Shown: positions 46,352-56,483, counted from the first letter of the stretch. The stretch is 64,000 bases of DNA from Methanosarcina sp. DH2 (GCF_020804225.1 NZ_WJBI01000002.1:328332-392331); one strand, 5' to 3'. The notes: generated by a model from the letters alone, not told the origin. Program-made: numbers and translations.

Positions 46352-48172
46352 TCAGATCCACTGTCCTATGAAAGGCCCGAATATCATGAAGAGGAATGAG
46401 AACAGGATCAGCATGGAGAAACTTGCTGTGATAGAGTTCGAGATCCTTTCCGAAACTCCTTCATTCCGCGTAAACCTGTATATGAAGGAATAGGTATAGT
46501 CCCTGAACACATGCCCACCATCAAGAGGCACCGCAGGCAGGCAGTTAAACAGGCCTACATAAAAGTTCAGCCAGCCAATCCAGAGCAGAGAGTTTGCAAT
46601 CCAGAAAATTCCGACTCCGAGAGGTTCTGCCCAGCCAACCGGCTGGTAGAACTGAGCTATTGTGCCTGAAAAGCCGCGGAACCCCTCACCTGCAAATCCG
46701 TATATCGGAAGCCCGAAAAGAATGATCCATCCTACTGGCTCGGAAAGCAGGGAAGGGATCTGTTTGAGCGCTTCAAGATAGAATTTTGCCTGGGGCATCC
46801 AGATGGAAACTCCGAGCATCGGACACTCCAGAATTCCGTCATTCCCGTACATAACTCCAAGGAAGCCACTTTCACCTCCCGAGGGATGAGGAGCCAGCTG
46901 GACGTTAAAGACAGCAGTGCCGTTTTCGGTAAGGTCACCTGTATAATTTGCAGAAGGCAGCACCTCTACCTCTATGGTCTGGTTTGCCTCGGTCCCCTCC
47001 ATAAAGTCAACGAAAGTCGCAATGCTTCTCATCCTTGTATCGTTAATCCGGAGCATTGTCATTCCTGTCTCTATTCCTGCTGCTTCTGCAGGACTCCCTT
47101 CCACAATTCCTCCTACAGGCACTCCATTGAAACATTCCTCCGGAGAAGAAGGAACTGTTAAATCATAGACTGAAACGACACTATCTTTTGAGGCATGGAT
47201 GCGTACAGAGTCTCCGGGTTCGACTGTCTCTAGATAGTTAAGGAGATCCATTCCTGTAGTGATGCTTGTACCGTCAACCTGCGTAATTACCATGTCTTCC
47301 TGAAGCCCTGCAAGCTGAGCTGGAGAACTTTCATTTATGCCCACTATCATCGCATCACTGAGAGGAGCAATTGCCCCGAGCACAGGTCCGAAAAAGAGCA
47401 AAAGAGCGATAAATGCAACACAGAAGTTAGCCATAACCCCTGCAGCAAGGATACGGGCTCTCTGGGTCCTTGTGGCGATTACTTCCGGTGCAGCTTTCTT
47501 TTCTTCAGGTGCAAGGATGGCTGCTTCCCCGTTCTGTATCTCTCTTAGCTTTTTTTCTTTTCTTTCCCTTTGCTCCCATTCTTCGATTTCATCAATCGAC
47601 GCAGTTAACGGCAGCTCCTTTTTTACTTCCTCTTTTTTGCCGAATAACTGTTCGTCATCAGGTTCCGCAAAACCCCCTATAGGGACAAGGGCAAACAGGA
47701 TTCCCATGGATTTGACCCTGATGCCTTCAACTCTGCACAGGATTGCATGGGAAAACTCATGCACTACAAGAGTAACTACGAGGGCGATCACTCCCCAGGT
47801 AAAGGGAATAAACTCGTTTACACCCGGGATCAGCAGGATATTCCTGGCAGAATTATATTTCCCAGGCTCTGGCACATTGTTATTCAGGAAAGAGGTATAA
47901 AGCGCAAGGTCCGAAATAGCAATAACCAGGAACATGGCAATCATGCCCGCAAACATCATAAGGATCCCAATGTTTGCAAAAACCTTCCAGTAACGTTTCG
48001 GGCGGGCAAGAATGTCCAGTAGTTTAAGACCCTTTGTTGTCCTGATCATGAGGATAGGAAGAGGCCCGAAAGTGCTTATGTTATACTTCTCCAGAATACC
48101 CTTTCTATCAAGAAAGGAGATGAGGAACCAGTACATTAAAAAAATACCAAGTGCAATGCTTGTACCACTCAA
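46352..48172 (-). CDS. Site-2 protease, M50 family, with PDZ domains
   Basis: 606 residues. An intramembrane metalloprotease: zinc motif HEFSH at 138-142 (H138, E139, H142) and a third ligand region NCLPAVPLDGGHVFRDY late in the protein. Two PDZ-like segments lie between (GINESSPAQLAGLQEDMVI and GSPAEAAGIETGM). A charged loop (EEKKAAPEVIATRTQ) follows the first membrane block. Likely cleaves a membrane-bound regulator; substrate unknown. Stand-alone. Confidence 0.93.
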   Translation of the reverse strand: MSGTSIALGIFLMYWFLISFLDRKGILEKYNISTFGPLPILMIRTTKGLKLLDILARPKRYWKVFANIGILMMFAGMIAMFLVIAISDLALYTSFLNNNVPEPGKYNSARNILLIPGVNEFIPFTWGVIALVVTLVVHEFSHAILCRVEGIRVKSMGILFALVPIGGFAEPDDEQLFGKKEEVKKELPLTASIDEIEEWEQRERKEKKLREIQNGEAAILAPEEKKAAPEVIATRTQRARILAAGVMANFCVAFIALLLFFGPVLGAIAPLSDAMIVGINESSPAQLAGLQEDMVITQVDGTSITTGMDLLNYLETVEPGDSVRIHASKDSVVSVYDLTVPSSPEECFNGVPVGGIVEGSPAEAAGIETGMTMLRINDTRMRSIATFVDFMEGTEANQTIEVEVLPSANYTGDLTENGTAVFNVQLAPHPSGGESGFLGVMYGNDGILECPMLGVSIWMPQAKFYLEALKQIPSLLSEPVGWIILFGLPIYGFAGEGFRGFSGTIAQFYQPVGWAEPLGVGIFWIANSLLWIGWLNFYVGLFNCLPAVPLDGGHVFRDYTYSFIYRFTRNEGVSERISNSITASFSMLILFSFLFMIFGPFIGQWI

Positions 48173-48821
48173 GGAAATTCTCCGAAATAATTAAGCTGAA
48201 CCAATTATAGGCTTTGGATTGTGAATATTAACTGCTTGTGAATGTTAATCGCTTAAATATTGATGATAATTGTATATTGGCGATTCATGTCTGTCAGCAA
48301 TTAACTGTCTATTGACGATTAAACGTTGATAGATTAAATGTTGATAGATTAAACGTCGATCGACTAAACATTAATCGATAACAACTGTATATAGAACATA
48401 CCTTCAATAAAGAAGTTAGCGCCAGTAACCTTTGAACTCGGCTTGCAGATCTCAAGCTGTTATTTCGAGTAGAGTCATTGGGAGCAGGCATATATTCAAT
48501 TAATTAATGCTGTTAATCCGGTAGTCTATCTTAATATAAATACATTTTAGTTGATCATTATTACATAGCGTGAGGAGATCTGGCTTCTTAATAATACATC
48601 ATAATTATATAAAAATGTACATGGAAGTTACAGCTTCCGGTTCGCCGGAAAGATAATTTCACAGGTCATTTTAAAGATTACTTTAAAGGTCATTTTACAG
48701 GTCAATTATAAAGGTCAATTTTTATGCCTAAAGGCATAGATAATAATTACACGAATAATAATATTCAGTAAATACCCAGTACATTTGTGGTTATAATAAC
48801 TTTCTACGAGGTGCCTGCTTC
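48173..48821. other. Intergenic region with short repeats
   Basis: 649 bp. Two low-complexity repeat stretches are present: TTGATAGATTAAA units at about 48315-48380 and AGGTCATTTTA units at about 48660-48720. No gene. Confidence 0.55.
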
Positions 48822-49127
48822 ATGATAGGGATCGTATACATTACAGCCGGAAGTATGCAAAATGCATCGGAAATTGCAAGAGAGCTGGTTTCAAGAAGGC
48901 TCGCAGCCTGCGTAAACATGTTTCCCATATTTTCAGTATACAGGTGGAACGAACAGATAGAAGAGCAAAACGAAATAGCCCTGCTTGTTAAAACTGACTC
49001 TTCCCGCCTTGACGAAATTATCGAAACCGTAAGATTCCTTCACACCTACGAGCTGCCTGCCATTGAATTCTGGGAAGTTAAAGGGGAACAGGAGTACCTC
49101 GACTGGGTCCATGTAAACAGTTCGTGA
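48822..49127 (+). CDS. cutA: CutA divalent-ion tolerance protein
   Basis: 101 residues, full length for this trimeric family. Conserved blocks: VYITAGSMQNASEIARELVS near the start, ACVNMFPIFSVYRW, and the ending YELPAIEFWEVKGEQEYLDW. CutA proteins bind copper in some bacteria; the physiological role in archaea is not settled. Start ATG 48822 follows CGAGGTGCC. Upstream of tRNA-Leu by about 180 bp. Confidence 0.95.
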   Translation: MIGIVYITAGSMQNASEIARELVSRRLAACVNMFPIFSVYRWNEQIEEQNEIALLVKTDSSRLDEIIETVRFLHTYELPAIEFWEVKGEQEYLDWVHVNSS

Positions 49128-49310
49128 GGGAAGCCTGAAGGATTCTAAACCTGACTAAATTTGAAGCCTGGAGAACCGGAAAGTTTGAAGCCGAAAAACG
49201 AGAGAAAATCATCTGGAACCATCCCCTGACTCAAAAATTAGCAGGATAAGCTTATTCACAGGATTAGCTTTATATGCTAGTTATAACTTTACCTAATTGG
49301 ATCAAAAAGC

Positions 49311-49393
49311 GCGGGAGTAACCAAGCGGTCAACGGTGGCAGACTCAAGATCTGTTCGTGCAGACGTTCAGGGGTTCGAATCCCTTCTCCCGCA
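49311..49393 (+). tRNA. tRNA-Leu (anticodon CAA)
   Basis: Acceptor GCGGGAG pairs with CTCCCGC, discriminator A at 49393, CCA not encoded. The anticodon arm is GCAGA-CTCAAGA-TCTGT, anticodon CAA. A long variable arm (TTCGTGCAGACGTTC) is typical of Leu tRNA. T arm GGTTCGAATC. No intron is needed to fold it. It stands at the left border of the relic-rich region. Confidence 0.95.
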
Positions 49394-49502
49394 CTAAAAT
49401 TATTAGGATTTTCTTGTTTTTTTTAGGTTCTTATTTTCGTTCAATTTCTCTAATTCTATTACATTATTTTTGAGTTGCGGCAAGAAATCAGGTCAAAGGT
49501 GA

Positions 49503-49645
49503 CTTTTACTAATATCTTTATCGATTTTTCTGATAGGTCTTTAGTTTTCAAATTTTTCTTTAAAGTCCATCTGGAAACTTCCCTCCACGCCCGCATGCTC
49601 ACGAAGTGAGTAGGTGTAGGGCTGTCACTGGCAAAAAGGAAAAGT
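49503..49645 (+). repeat. REP-like palindromic repeat, copy 1
   Basis: Core ACTTCCCTCCACGCCCGCAT, then GCTCACGAAGTGAG as inner hairpin, then GGGC and CACTGGCAAAAAG. Preceded by a shared AT-rich arm ending TTTTCAAATTT. Other copies: 53195-53345, 57765-57845, 59180-59345, and 62375-62461 inverted. Confidence 0.82.
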
Positions 49646-49669
49646 CAATCAAAAACTTACAAGGTATTT

Positions 49670-50046
49670 ATGATGTCAAACGAGATAATTGTAAAAGGTA
49701 ATCCTAACATCTCTAATATTGCTTTGACCTTTGATAATGGTCCCGGTAGAGCAACCCCATACATTATTGATATGCTTAGAAAGTATGGAGCTAAAGCTAC
49801 ATTTTTTGCCTTGGCTGCTGTATTAAGAAAAACATTGCTATTCAAGATTATACAGGCAAATACCTAACGGGCAGCGAAATTGTCAAACGTGCAAATGACG
49901 AAAGCCATCTCATAGCCATTCATTCTTATGATTATCTAGCTCTTCCTGGATTTACTGATGAAGAAATTCTTAACAATGAATTGTCCAGAACCAAAAATAT
50001 AATCACTAATTTGATCGGAAAAAAAATCCTGTGTATTTGTATAATT
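49670..50046 (+). pseudogene. Polysaccharide deacetylase relic
   Basis: The first frame (49670-49867) has LTFDNGPGRATPYIIDMLRK and KATFF of the NodB domain, with the catalytic Asp pair altered (TFDNGP instead of TFDDGP). After a frameshift near 49830 the frame continues IAIQDYTGKYLTGSEIVKRA and IAIHSYDYLALPGF, matching the second NodB motif (HxxxH-like). It stops where the MITE begins at 50048. The domain's third part is absent, so it is not functional. Confidence 0.82.
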
Positions 50047-50047
50047 T

Positions 50048-50177
50048 GAGCTCATCCCAAAACTAATTTTGTCCTCACATCAACAAGGATATTAATACAA
50101 TTTTCAGGATCAATAGCTTTGTTGATTCTATATTATTTAGACTCAGAGAGATAAATTTTGAGTTTTAGGATGAGCTC
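50048..50177. mobile_element. MITE, copy 2
   Basis: 130 bp with terminal inverted repeats GAGCTCATCCCAAAAC and its complement (GTTTTAGGATGAGCTC). No coding capacity. It sits at the 3' end of the deacetylase relic. An older copy is at 12320-12448. Confidence 0.85.
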
Positions 50178-50216
50178 TTTATATAAATTCATTAACTAAT
50201 AAACTTACGAACTAAA

Positions 50217-51464
50217 CTACACTCCTGTGCTATATCTAAGAATTGCAGCAATTCCGCCAAAAGCTATCATAAGTTGAGAACCTTCGTCGAAATCTGTTGA
50301 TATAAAAGCAATCCTTGCATTTCCTTTATCAGCGAGTTCTGAGAATTCACCAACAATATCAATAACATCTGTGACTTCAAGTGCAGAACCACATTCAGGA
50401 CAATTTCCAGCCACAGGAACAGCTTCATTGTTTTTCCATTTTCTTGTCCATTTATTCTCATATCCACAAACACTGCATTTGATAGTTACTCTTTCAGATC
50501 GCAGGTCTTCAGAAAGTAAAAGCACATCAACTGCCTTTATTTCAAGATTCGCCCGTACATTGTCTTCTCCATAGGATACTTTACCAGACTCAGTAGCGAT
50601 TTCTTTAAAAAATATTTCCATATCTTTCTTTTGCTTAATTAAGTCAATACCCTGGAGCGTATCTTCTGCTGCATTTATTAACTCAGAAAAACCCGATTCA
50701 TCCGTATACCCTGTATCGAACAATCCAAGAACCTTTTTCTGAAGCTCATAATGTAGAAATTCGCCTTCATTAAACTCTTCTTTAGTTGGAGAATGCCCTC
50801 CTATAAGAATGCCTTTAAGTTCAGCTGGCTCTACTTCAAGAAATGCCTCACTTGCGGCATACCCTATTCTTTTGTAGAAGTCATGAATAGCAATGCGTCT
50901 GAGTTGTTCAAAACGATGTGCACTCTGCCCCCCTTTTCTTTGTTTACCAGGGACAGTAGAATGGAGATGTTTAGTAACTTCAATTTGCCTACCTACAAGC
51001 ATTCCGATAGTAGCTTCTCTTAAATCAAGAAGTATAAGCCCATAAGTACTGCACTCCCTTAGCATTTCCTCAAGAGGCTCAAGATAAAAAACGGAATCAC
51101 AGTGATATATGTAATCTATAACATGTTCCGTAGGAATAAGGACTTCGTTTACCATGCTTGTCCTGTTAGCTCCGGTATCGACAACTCCTGTAAAATAAAC
51201 TAGCCCATTTTCCGGTATTTTTTTAAGATATCTTAACTTTGCCAGCAAAGAATCAAGTGCTCCCTGTATGTTATTGCTGGTTAGTTTAGACTCAATGTTC
51301 GAAGCCCGCTCATGTTCTTCTCTCAAATGATTTATAACATCTGAAATCTGTTTATCATAAGGAATATAAAGGGAAATTAGTTCTGTGCTCCTTCCAATTT
51401 TACTTTTTAAAGTTTCAAGCTTCTTTTTAAACACATATTTTTCATATGTACAGTACTCAGCCAC
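50217..51464 (-). CDS. prf1: Peptide chain release factor aRF1, divergent NIES form
   Basis: 415 residues from GTG 51464, preceded at seven bases by GGAGG; longer forms to 51506 lack a site. Archaeal class I release factors recognise all stop codons and release the peptide. GGQ is at 178-180 and YxCxxxF (YHCDSVF) at 120-126, both intact. The stop-codon motif NIKS reads NIES at 56-59 (codon GAG), and the preceding loop is GRSTEL where GRGTEL is usual. Methanosarcina species are known to carry a second aRF1 copy, and this may be it; the standard copy is not in this window. Position in a relic-rich region fits an accessory paralogue. Confidence 0.9.
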   Translation of the reverse strand: MAEYCTYEKYVFKKKLETLKSKIGRSTELISLYIPYDKQISDVINHLREEHERASNIESKLTSNNIQGALDSLLAKLRYLKKIPENGLVYFTGVVDTGANRTSMVNEVLIPTEHVIDYIYHCDSVFYLEPLEEMLRECSTYGLILLDLREATIGMLVGRQIEVTKHLHSTVPGKQRKGGQSAHRFEQLRRIAIHDFYKRIGYAASEAFLEVEPAELKGILIGGHSPTKEEFNEGEFLHYELQKKVLGLFDTGYTDESGFSELINAAEDTLQGIDLIKQKKDMEIFFKEIATESGKVSYGEDNVRANLEIKAVDVLLLSEDLRSERVTIKCSVCGYENKWTRKWKNNEAVPVAGNCPECGSALEVTDVIDIVGEFSELADKGNARIAFISTDFDEGSQLMIAFGGIAAILRYSTGV

Positions 51465-51636
51465 TCCACTTCCTCCTTTTCTCATAAAAAATAGTTGAGG
51501 ACCCAAAAAATGACATGAAATTACAATGTTCTTTATGCTTTATTTTTTTAAAACATTTTTTGAATGGAAATTCAAAAAACACATTAAAAATCAGACTTGT
51601 GATAGCCCAATGGATGAGTTACAGAAATGGAATCAG

Positions 51637-51830
51637 AACTTGAGGATGAGCCCCTATCCCATCCCTGTGTTCGGTGTAGATAACGCGAATAATCTCGATG
51701 ATGAAAAAAAGAAGAGTTTTAGGCGCAGGGATCTCGCAGCGCCTTATCGACGCCGAAGGTCTTGCGCTCCTTGATAGTCTTCCGGTACACGAAAATGCAA
51801 TTATGCTTAATACTGGAAACCAACAATGAA
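51637..51830 (+). pseudogene. Gene fragment also present near 62.5 kb
   Basis: GATGAGCCCCTATCCCATCC through TAACGCGAATAA and TTTTAGGCGCAGGGATC matches the minus-strand sequence at about 62470-62590, including frame hints RRRD and RLIDAEG / RLINAEG. The parent gene is not recognised. Confidence 0.6.
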
Positions 51831-51834
51831 AACA

Positions 51835-52899
51835 TCAACCACGCACTGATGGAGTTTCATTTTTGATTTTTATTTTAACGTCACCTTTTTTTGCATCACT
51901 TGAAAACCCGCTGTTTTCTTCAAACCATCTGTAATATTCCTCAGGGCATTGAGTTTCTGGGCATTCATGCATATACGCCAAGACATCGCTCATTTTTGCA
52001 GTAGCTAATGACACAGAAGTATCCGCGCTTCCGTAATAAATACGGATTTCATCATCCACCAGGACCCATCCACAGGGGAAAACAACGTCATTAACATCAC
52101 CGCTGCGTTCATACATTTCGCGAGGCCCAAAAACCCATCCTTCTGACCTGTAGAGTACTTTCCTTGGATCTTCAAGGTCAAGAAGCGCCAGCCCAAGCTT
52201 ATAACTTGTTTTTGACGATGTCTGGCGTACCCCATGGTACATAATCAGCCAGCCATCAGGTGTATGCAGTGGCTGCGGGGATAACCCGATTTTTCGGGCG
52301 TCCCACCATCCGCCTTCCCGGGCATATAGAAGGACTTGGTGATCTCCCCAATATTTCATATCTGGGGAAAAAGATATCCAGATATTTGCCTTCCCACCTC
52401 CCATACCAGATACGGGCCTGTGTATCATTGCCCACATGCCGTTAAATCTTACAGGAAAGACAGCAGCATCTTTGTTTTCAGGCGGCAGGGCAGGCCCTAC
52501 TCTCTCAAAATTACGGAAATCCTCAGTGAAAGCAAGAGCTGGTAAGGGGCCCGAGTCTGAAAAAGCCGTATATGTCACAGCCCATTTTCCCAGCTCGTCT
52601 ATATAAGTTATACGCGGATCTTCAATGCCGTATATTTCTTCAGGGTAATTTAGAGGGTCCGGAGTGAAGGTAGGTTCAGTGTCAATTTCCCATCCGTCAA
52701 TTCCGTTCTTACTTCTCGCTACTGTAAGGTGAGAAAAACCCCTGTGGTCTTCGACACGCACCAGCAGGAGTGTTTGGCCGTCAACTATAGCTGCGGCAGG
52801 GTTGAATACCGAATTGGCTTGATATGGCCAATCATCAACGGTAAGTATAGGGTTTTTCTTACTTCTCTGGAACAACTCTCCATGGTCTTTCCATATCAT
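51835..52899 (-). CDS. Glycoside hydrolase family 130 protein (mannoside phosphorylase-like)
   Basis: 354 residues. Five-bladed propeller fold expected; key blocks are NPILTVDDWPYQANSVFNPA, LLLVRVEDHRGFS and the EDPRIT signature with its catalytic-site Asp. Later VHDKQ-like and YHGVRQTS blocks bind phosphate and sugar in the family. GH130 members phosphorolyse or hydrolyse beta-1,4- or beta-1,2-mannosides. Here it stands next to a glycogen-debranching gene on the other strand, which suggests use or turnover of stored or surface polysaccharide. It looks transferred, since its base composition is richer in GC than the spacers. Confidence 0.88.
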   Translation of the reverse strand: MIWKDHGELFQRSKKNPILTVDDWPYQANSVFNPAAAIVDGQTLLLVRVEDHRGFSHLTVARSKNGIDGWEIDTEPTFTPDPLNYPEEIYGIEDPRITYIDELGKWAVTYTAFSDSGPLPALAFTEDFRNFERVGPALPPENKDAAVFPVRFNGMWAMIHRPVSGMGGGKANIWISFSPDMKYWGDHQVLLYAREGGWWDARKIGLSPQPLHTPDGWLIMYHGVRQTSSKTSYKLGLALLDLEDPRKVLYRSEGWVFGPREMYERSGDVNDVVFPCGWVLVDDEIRIYYGSADTSVSLATAKMSDVLAYMHECPETQCPEEYYRWFEENSGFSSDAKKGDVKIKIKNETPSVRG

Positions 52900-53951
52900 A
52901 TTACATACCTCATTCTGCCTGATTTAATGATAGCAGGCTCTTTTTCTTTTGCAGAACCCTGTCACTTACTTTGGGCTGGATGCTGTACTGAAGGACTTAT
53001 TCGGGCTCTGTAGAAATCTTCATAATAAAGAAGTTCCAATATTTGAAATGAGTAACATTATATATTTATTTCTATATTTTTCAGCCTATTGAATTTAATT
53101 AAAAACCTACCGAAAAATTGTGACCTCCTTATCTAATAATAGGCAATATACTCAAATGGACGACACACAATTGGAGTAAACACTTGATGTTAATACAGTA
53201 TTTTACCAATATCGTTATCTATCTGATAGTCTCTTAATTTTCAAATTTCTTTTTAATCAAATCATCTAAAAACTTCCCTACACGCCCGCACGCTCACGAA
53301 GGGAGCAGATATCGGGCGGCTACTGGCAAAAAAGAAGAAAAAGAAGAAGAGTATGAAGCTGCAATAAAAAGAGTATTATAGATGGCACAATTTCGGGACT
53401 GAAGACCTTCCGCAATAAGTTTCCAAACCTTATTTGACCCCCATGGAAGTCTCCAATATCTAAATTGACTTTTCAGAATGCAATTTGGTGGTTTAAATAC
53501 CCGACAATTCATCAGGCAAGCTACTACTATTTAAATAAAGATTCCATAATAATTATCATATAAGTTTTTACCCGGAGCTCGTATTTAGCGATTCAAGGTT
53601 ATATTGTAAGCGTCGCACAATGGGGATGGTGCGAAGCGCTGAGATAATAACCAGTTCAGTAACCGGTTTAATGATTGCGGGGGCATTGAAGAGGTAAATA
53701 ACATTCTAAGAATCAGCTAAAAACGTAGCTACTGATTTTGCAGGCTTACGCGGATAGCAAAGATAATTCTCAGGATAGTGGGACTATATGGAAAAAACTT
53801 CGATTACGCCAATGACGATAGAAAGGATGACTCTTTGAATCTGTGACCAGTCTGACCATGTAGTTTTTGTAAGAAGCGACCTGACGGCAGAGCATGTCCT
53901 GAAGGCTGCATTTACTATCTAATAATTAGTATTAGGTTGTGAGGAGTTTGC
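52900..53951. other. Intergenic region with repeat copy 2 and small remnants
   Basis: About 1050 bp. REP-like repeat copy 2 lies at 53195-53345. Two short open stretches (VRRTMGMVRSAEIITSSVTG near 53620 and SDHVVFVRSDLTAEHVLKAA near 53850) look like pieces of decayed genes but are too short to identify. Confidence 0.5.
53195..53345 (+). repeat. REP-like palindromic repeat, copy 2
   Basis: ACTTCCCTACACGCCCGCAC, GCTCACGAAGGGAGC, ATATCGGGCGGCTACTGGCA. Same arms as copies 1 and 4. Confidence 0.85.
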
Positions 53952-56135
53952 ATGCCAGAGCCTTCTGAACGAGAGGGAATCCGCGAAGCGTGGGACATAT
54001 ACAAGAAGCATACCCTGTCTAACAGCATTATCAACGAGATGGTCATACGGGACAATGGGCTGACGTTCGTAACGCAAGAGAATGGCGAGATACCCATTAC
54101 AGAAAATTATGGGTATGGTCTCTATTACCACGATTGCAGATACCTGAGCGGTTTTCTCATACGACTCATGGACACGCCTCCAACGCAGGTTTTATCCAGC
54201 GACGAGAGGGGGTTCAGATCGACTCTTATGGTTACCAACCCGGAACTGAAGGATTGCATGGGTGCCACTATCGCCAAAGAAACGCTTCTTGGCACTCTGG
54301 CCACGGTCATACCGGGCTGCATTCGGCAAAGCCATACCATCCGGAACTTCAACACTTTCCCTGTGACCTTGAACCTGACTTTTGAGTTCGATGCAGATTT
54401 CGCAGATATGTTCACCATCAGAGGCATTGCCCCACCGACTCCTGCAAAAGTGCTACCAGCCAGGTACGATGGTAAAAACCTTTACTTATCCTATGAGGGG
54501 GATGATAAGCTTCGTCGCAACACGATTATCGCATTTGAACCATCGCCCACGAGGGTAGAAGGGAAAGTATGCACCTTCGAGCTGAAGATAGCCCCTCACG
54601 GGTTACAGACAGTTAATGTGGAAATCTCCATAGAGGAGATCAAGCCCGGCCAGGAACCGGAAAGGCCAGTGGAAAATCCCGATCAACGACTGAACCAGAT
54701 CATGAGATCCTATGTCGCGGCCCTTGAATGCTGCGACTACATACCAACCAGCAACAACATTTTCAACAGCATTATGGTTCGCTCGCTTGCCGACCTGAAC
54801 ATGATGCGCATGACCCTTAAAGGAGACATGTTCCATTCGGCGGGGATACCCTGGTACGACACGCTATTCGGGCGAGACAGCATCATCTCGGCACTCCAGC
54901 TATTGCCTTTCGAGGCGGGGCTGGCAAAAAGCACGCTGCTGGTGAACGCAAAATTCCAGAGCAACAGATCAGATGACTGGAGAGACCAGGAACCCGGTAA
55001 AATTCTTCACGAACTGAGATTGGGCGAGCTGGCTAACCTGAACCTGATCCCACAGACACCGTACTACGGTACTGTCGATGCTACGCCCCTGTTCCTAATC
55101 CTCCTGACAGAATATGTGAACTGGACTGGAGATATTGAATTGGTCAAGCAGCTGGAAGGCAATGTTGACCAGGCCCTGAAATGGATCGATGTCCACGCCA
55201 ACATGGAAGGAAATGGCTTTGCCTATTATGCGGTGAAATCCCCATTGGGCATTTATAACCATGGCTGGAAGGACTCTCCCGACTCGATTAGCCGCTCAGA
55301 TGGCACGCTGGCGAAACAACCGATCGCCGTTGCCGAAGTACAGGGATACGTATACATGGCGAAAAGGCAACTTGCGCCGCTGCTCAGGCAGCTGGGCCGG
55401 GAAAGTGACGCAGCCAGGCTGGAAAAAGAAGCAGGAGAACTGAAAGAGAGATTCAACCGGCAGTTCTGGATGAAAGACAGGCAATTTTTCGCCCAGGCAC
55501 TGGATGTGGAAGGCATATGTGACGTGATATCATCTAACCCGGCGCAGTGCCTGTGGACAGGAATCATTGATCAAAAATACGTAAAATACCTTGTCGACAG
55601 GATCTTCAGAGACGACATGTTTACCGAATGGGGCATTCGCACACTGTCCTCGAAAGAGCAGCGGTACAATCCGCTAGGGTATCACAACGGCACGGTCTGG
55701 CCGCATGACAACGCGATCATTACCATGGGCTTGAGAAAGTACGGGTTCATCAATGAGATGTCCTTATTGTTCACGGGCATGTACGAGGCGGCCAGAGCGT
55801 TCGATGAATACCGTCTGCCGGAGTGCTTCTCTGGGCTGGCACGCTCTGAGTACGGTATCCCAGTGAAATATCCTGTAGCCTGTAGCCCTCAGGCCTGGGC
55901 ATCTGGGACCATGCCATTTATGCTCACAGCCTGCCTGGGCATAGCTCCCGATGCCCTGAATAATCGGCTGACCATCAGCAAGCCCTATCTGCCTTCGTGG
56001 CTGGACAACGTGCAGTTAAATAATGTGAAGGTCGGAAACACGCTGACTGATCTGAATTTCAGGCGGATCGAAGGAGAGACACTGGTCAATGTTTCCAAGA
56101 AGAGCGGGGATATCAATGTGGTCATCGAGTATTAG
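53952..56135 (+). CDS. Glycogen-debranching (amylo-alpha-1,6-glucosidase-like) enzyme
   Basis: 727 residues. N-terminal bis-type domain (NENGEIPITENYGYGLYYHD) followed by an alpha/alpha-barrel (GIPWYDTLFGRDSIISALQL, catalytic acid region) with EPGKILHELRLGEL, VDATPLFLILLTEY and HNGTVWPHDNAIITMGLRKY. This is the bacterial/archaeal GDE plan; it hydrolyses alpha-1,6 branch points of glycogen-like glucans. GTGAGGAG precedes ATG 53952. Grx and OYE genes follow on the same strand with small gaps. Likely transferred with the GH130 gene. Confidence 0.9.
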   Translation: MPEPSEREGIREAWDIYKKHTLSNSIINEMVIRDNGLTFVTQENGEIPITENYGYGLYYHDCRYLSGFLIRLMDTPPTQVLSSDERGFRSTLMVTNPELKDCMGATIAKETLLGTLATVIPGCIRQSHTIRNFNTFPVTLNLTFEFDADFADMFTIRGIAPPTPAKVLPARYDGKNLYLSYEGDDKLRRNTIIAFEPSPTRVEGKVCTFELKIAPHGLQTVNVEISIEEIKPGQEPERPVENPDQRLNQIMRSYVAALECCDYIPTSNNIFNSIMVRSLADLNMMRMTLKGDMFHSAGIPWYDTLFGRDSIISALQLLPFEAGLAKSTLLVNAKFQSNRSDDWRDQEPGKILHELRLGELANLNLIPQTPYYGTVDATPLFLILLTEYVNWTGDIELVKQLEGNVDQALKWIDVHANMEGNGFAYYAVKSPLGIYNHGWKDSPDSISRSDGTLAKQPIAVAEVQGYVYMAKRQLAPLLRQLGRESDAARLEKEAGELKERFNRQFWMKDRQFFAQALDVEGICDVISSNPAQCLWTGIIDQKYVKYLVDRIFRDDMFTEWGIRTLSSKEQRYNPLGYHNGTVWPHDNAIITMGLRKYGFINEMSLLFTGMYEAARAFDEYRLPECFSGLARSEYGIPVKYPVACSPQAWASGTMPFMLTACLGIAPDALNNRLTISKPYLPSWLDNVQLNNVKVGNTLTDLNFRRIEGETLVNVSKKSGDINVVIEY

Positions 56136-56204
56136 ATGCCGGGAAATAATGAAAAAAACTGAAGGAAGCAGGATTAACAATAGAATTAGGAATTAGGAGA
56201 GCGT

Positions 56205-56483
56205 ATGGCAAAAATATCGATTTACACCATAAGCACCTGCCCGGTGTGCAGGAAAACAAAGGAATATTTCCGGTCCAGGAGCATACCATTCGATTTCATA
56301 GATTTCGATCTCGCCAGTGAGAGTGAGCAAAATAAGATAGCGTCCGAGATGATGAAGGGCACCGGCGATATAGGCTTCCCGTTTGTCAGGATAGGCGATG
56401 TTGTGGTCATCGGGTTCAATCCGGAGAGGTTTGAGCAGCTTTTGAAATCGGAGAATCTCGAACCAGCAACCAGCCAGGCTTAA
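56205..56483 (+). CDS. Glutaredoxin-like protein
   Basis: 92 residues with CPVC redox motif at about residues 13-16 and the cis-Pro GFPFVRIGDVVVIGFNP near the end, so a full thioredoxin-fold glutaredoxin/NrdH-like protein. Coupled to the reductase gene: its TAA overlaps the upstream ATG candidate of that gene. Preceded by TTAGGAGAGCGT. Likely supplies or receives thiol electrons; partner unknown. Confidence 0.88.
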   Translation: MAKISIYTISTCPVCRKTKEYFRSRSIPFDFIDFDLASESEQNKIASEMMKGTGDIGFPFVRIGDVVVIGFNPERFEQLLKSENLEPATSQA

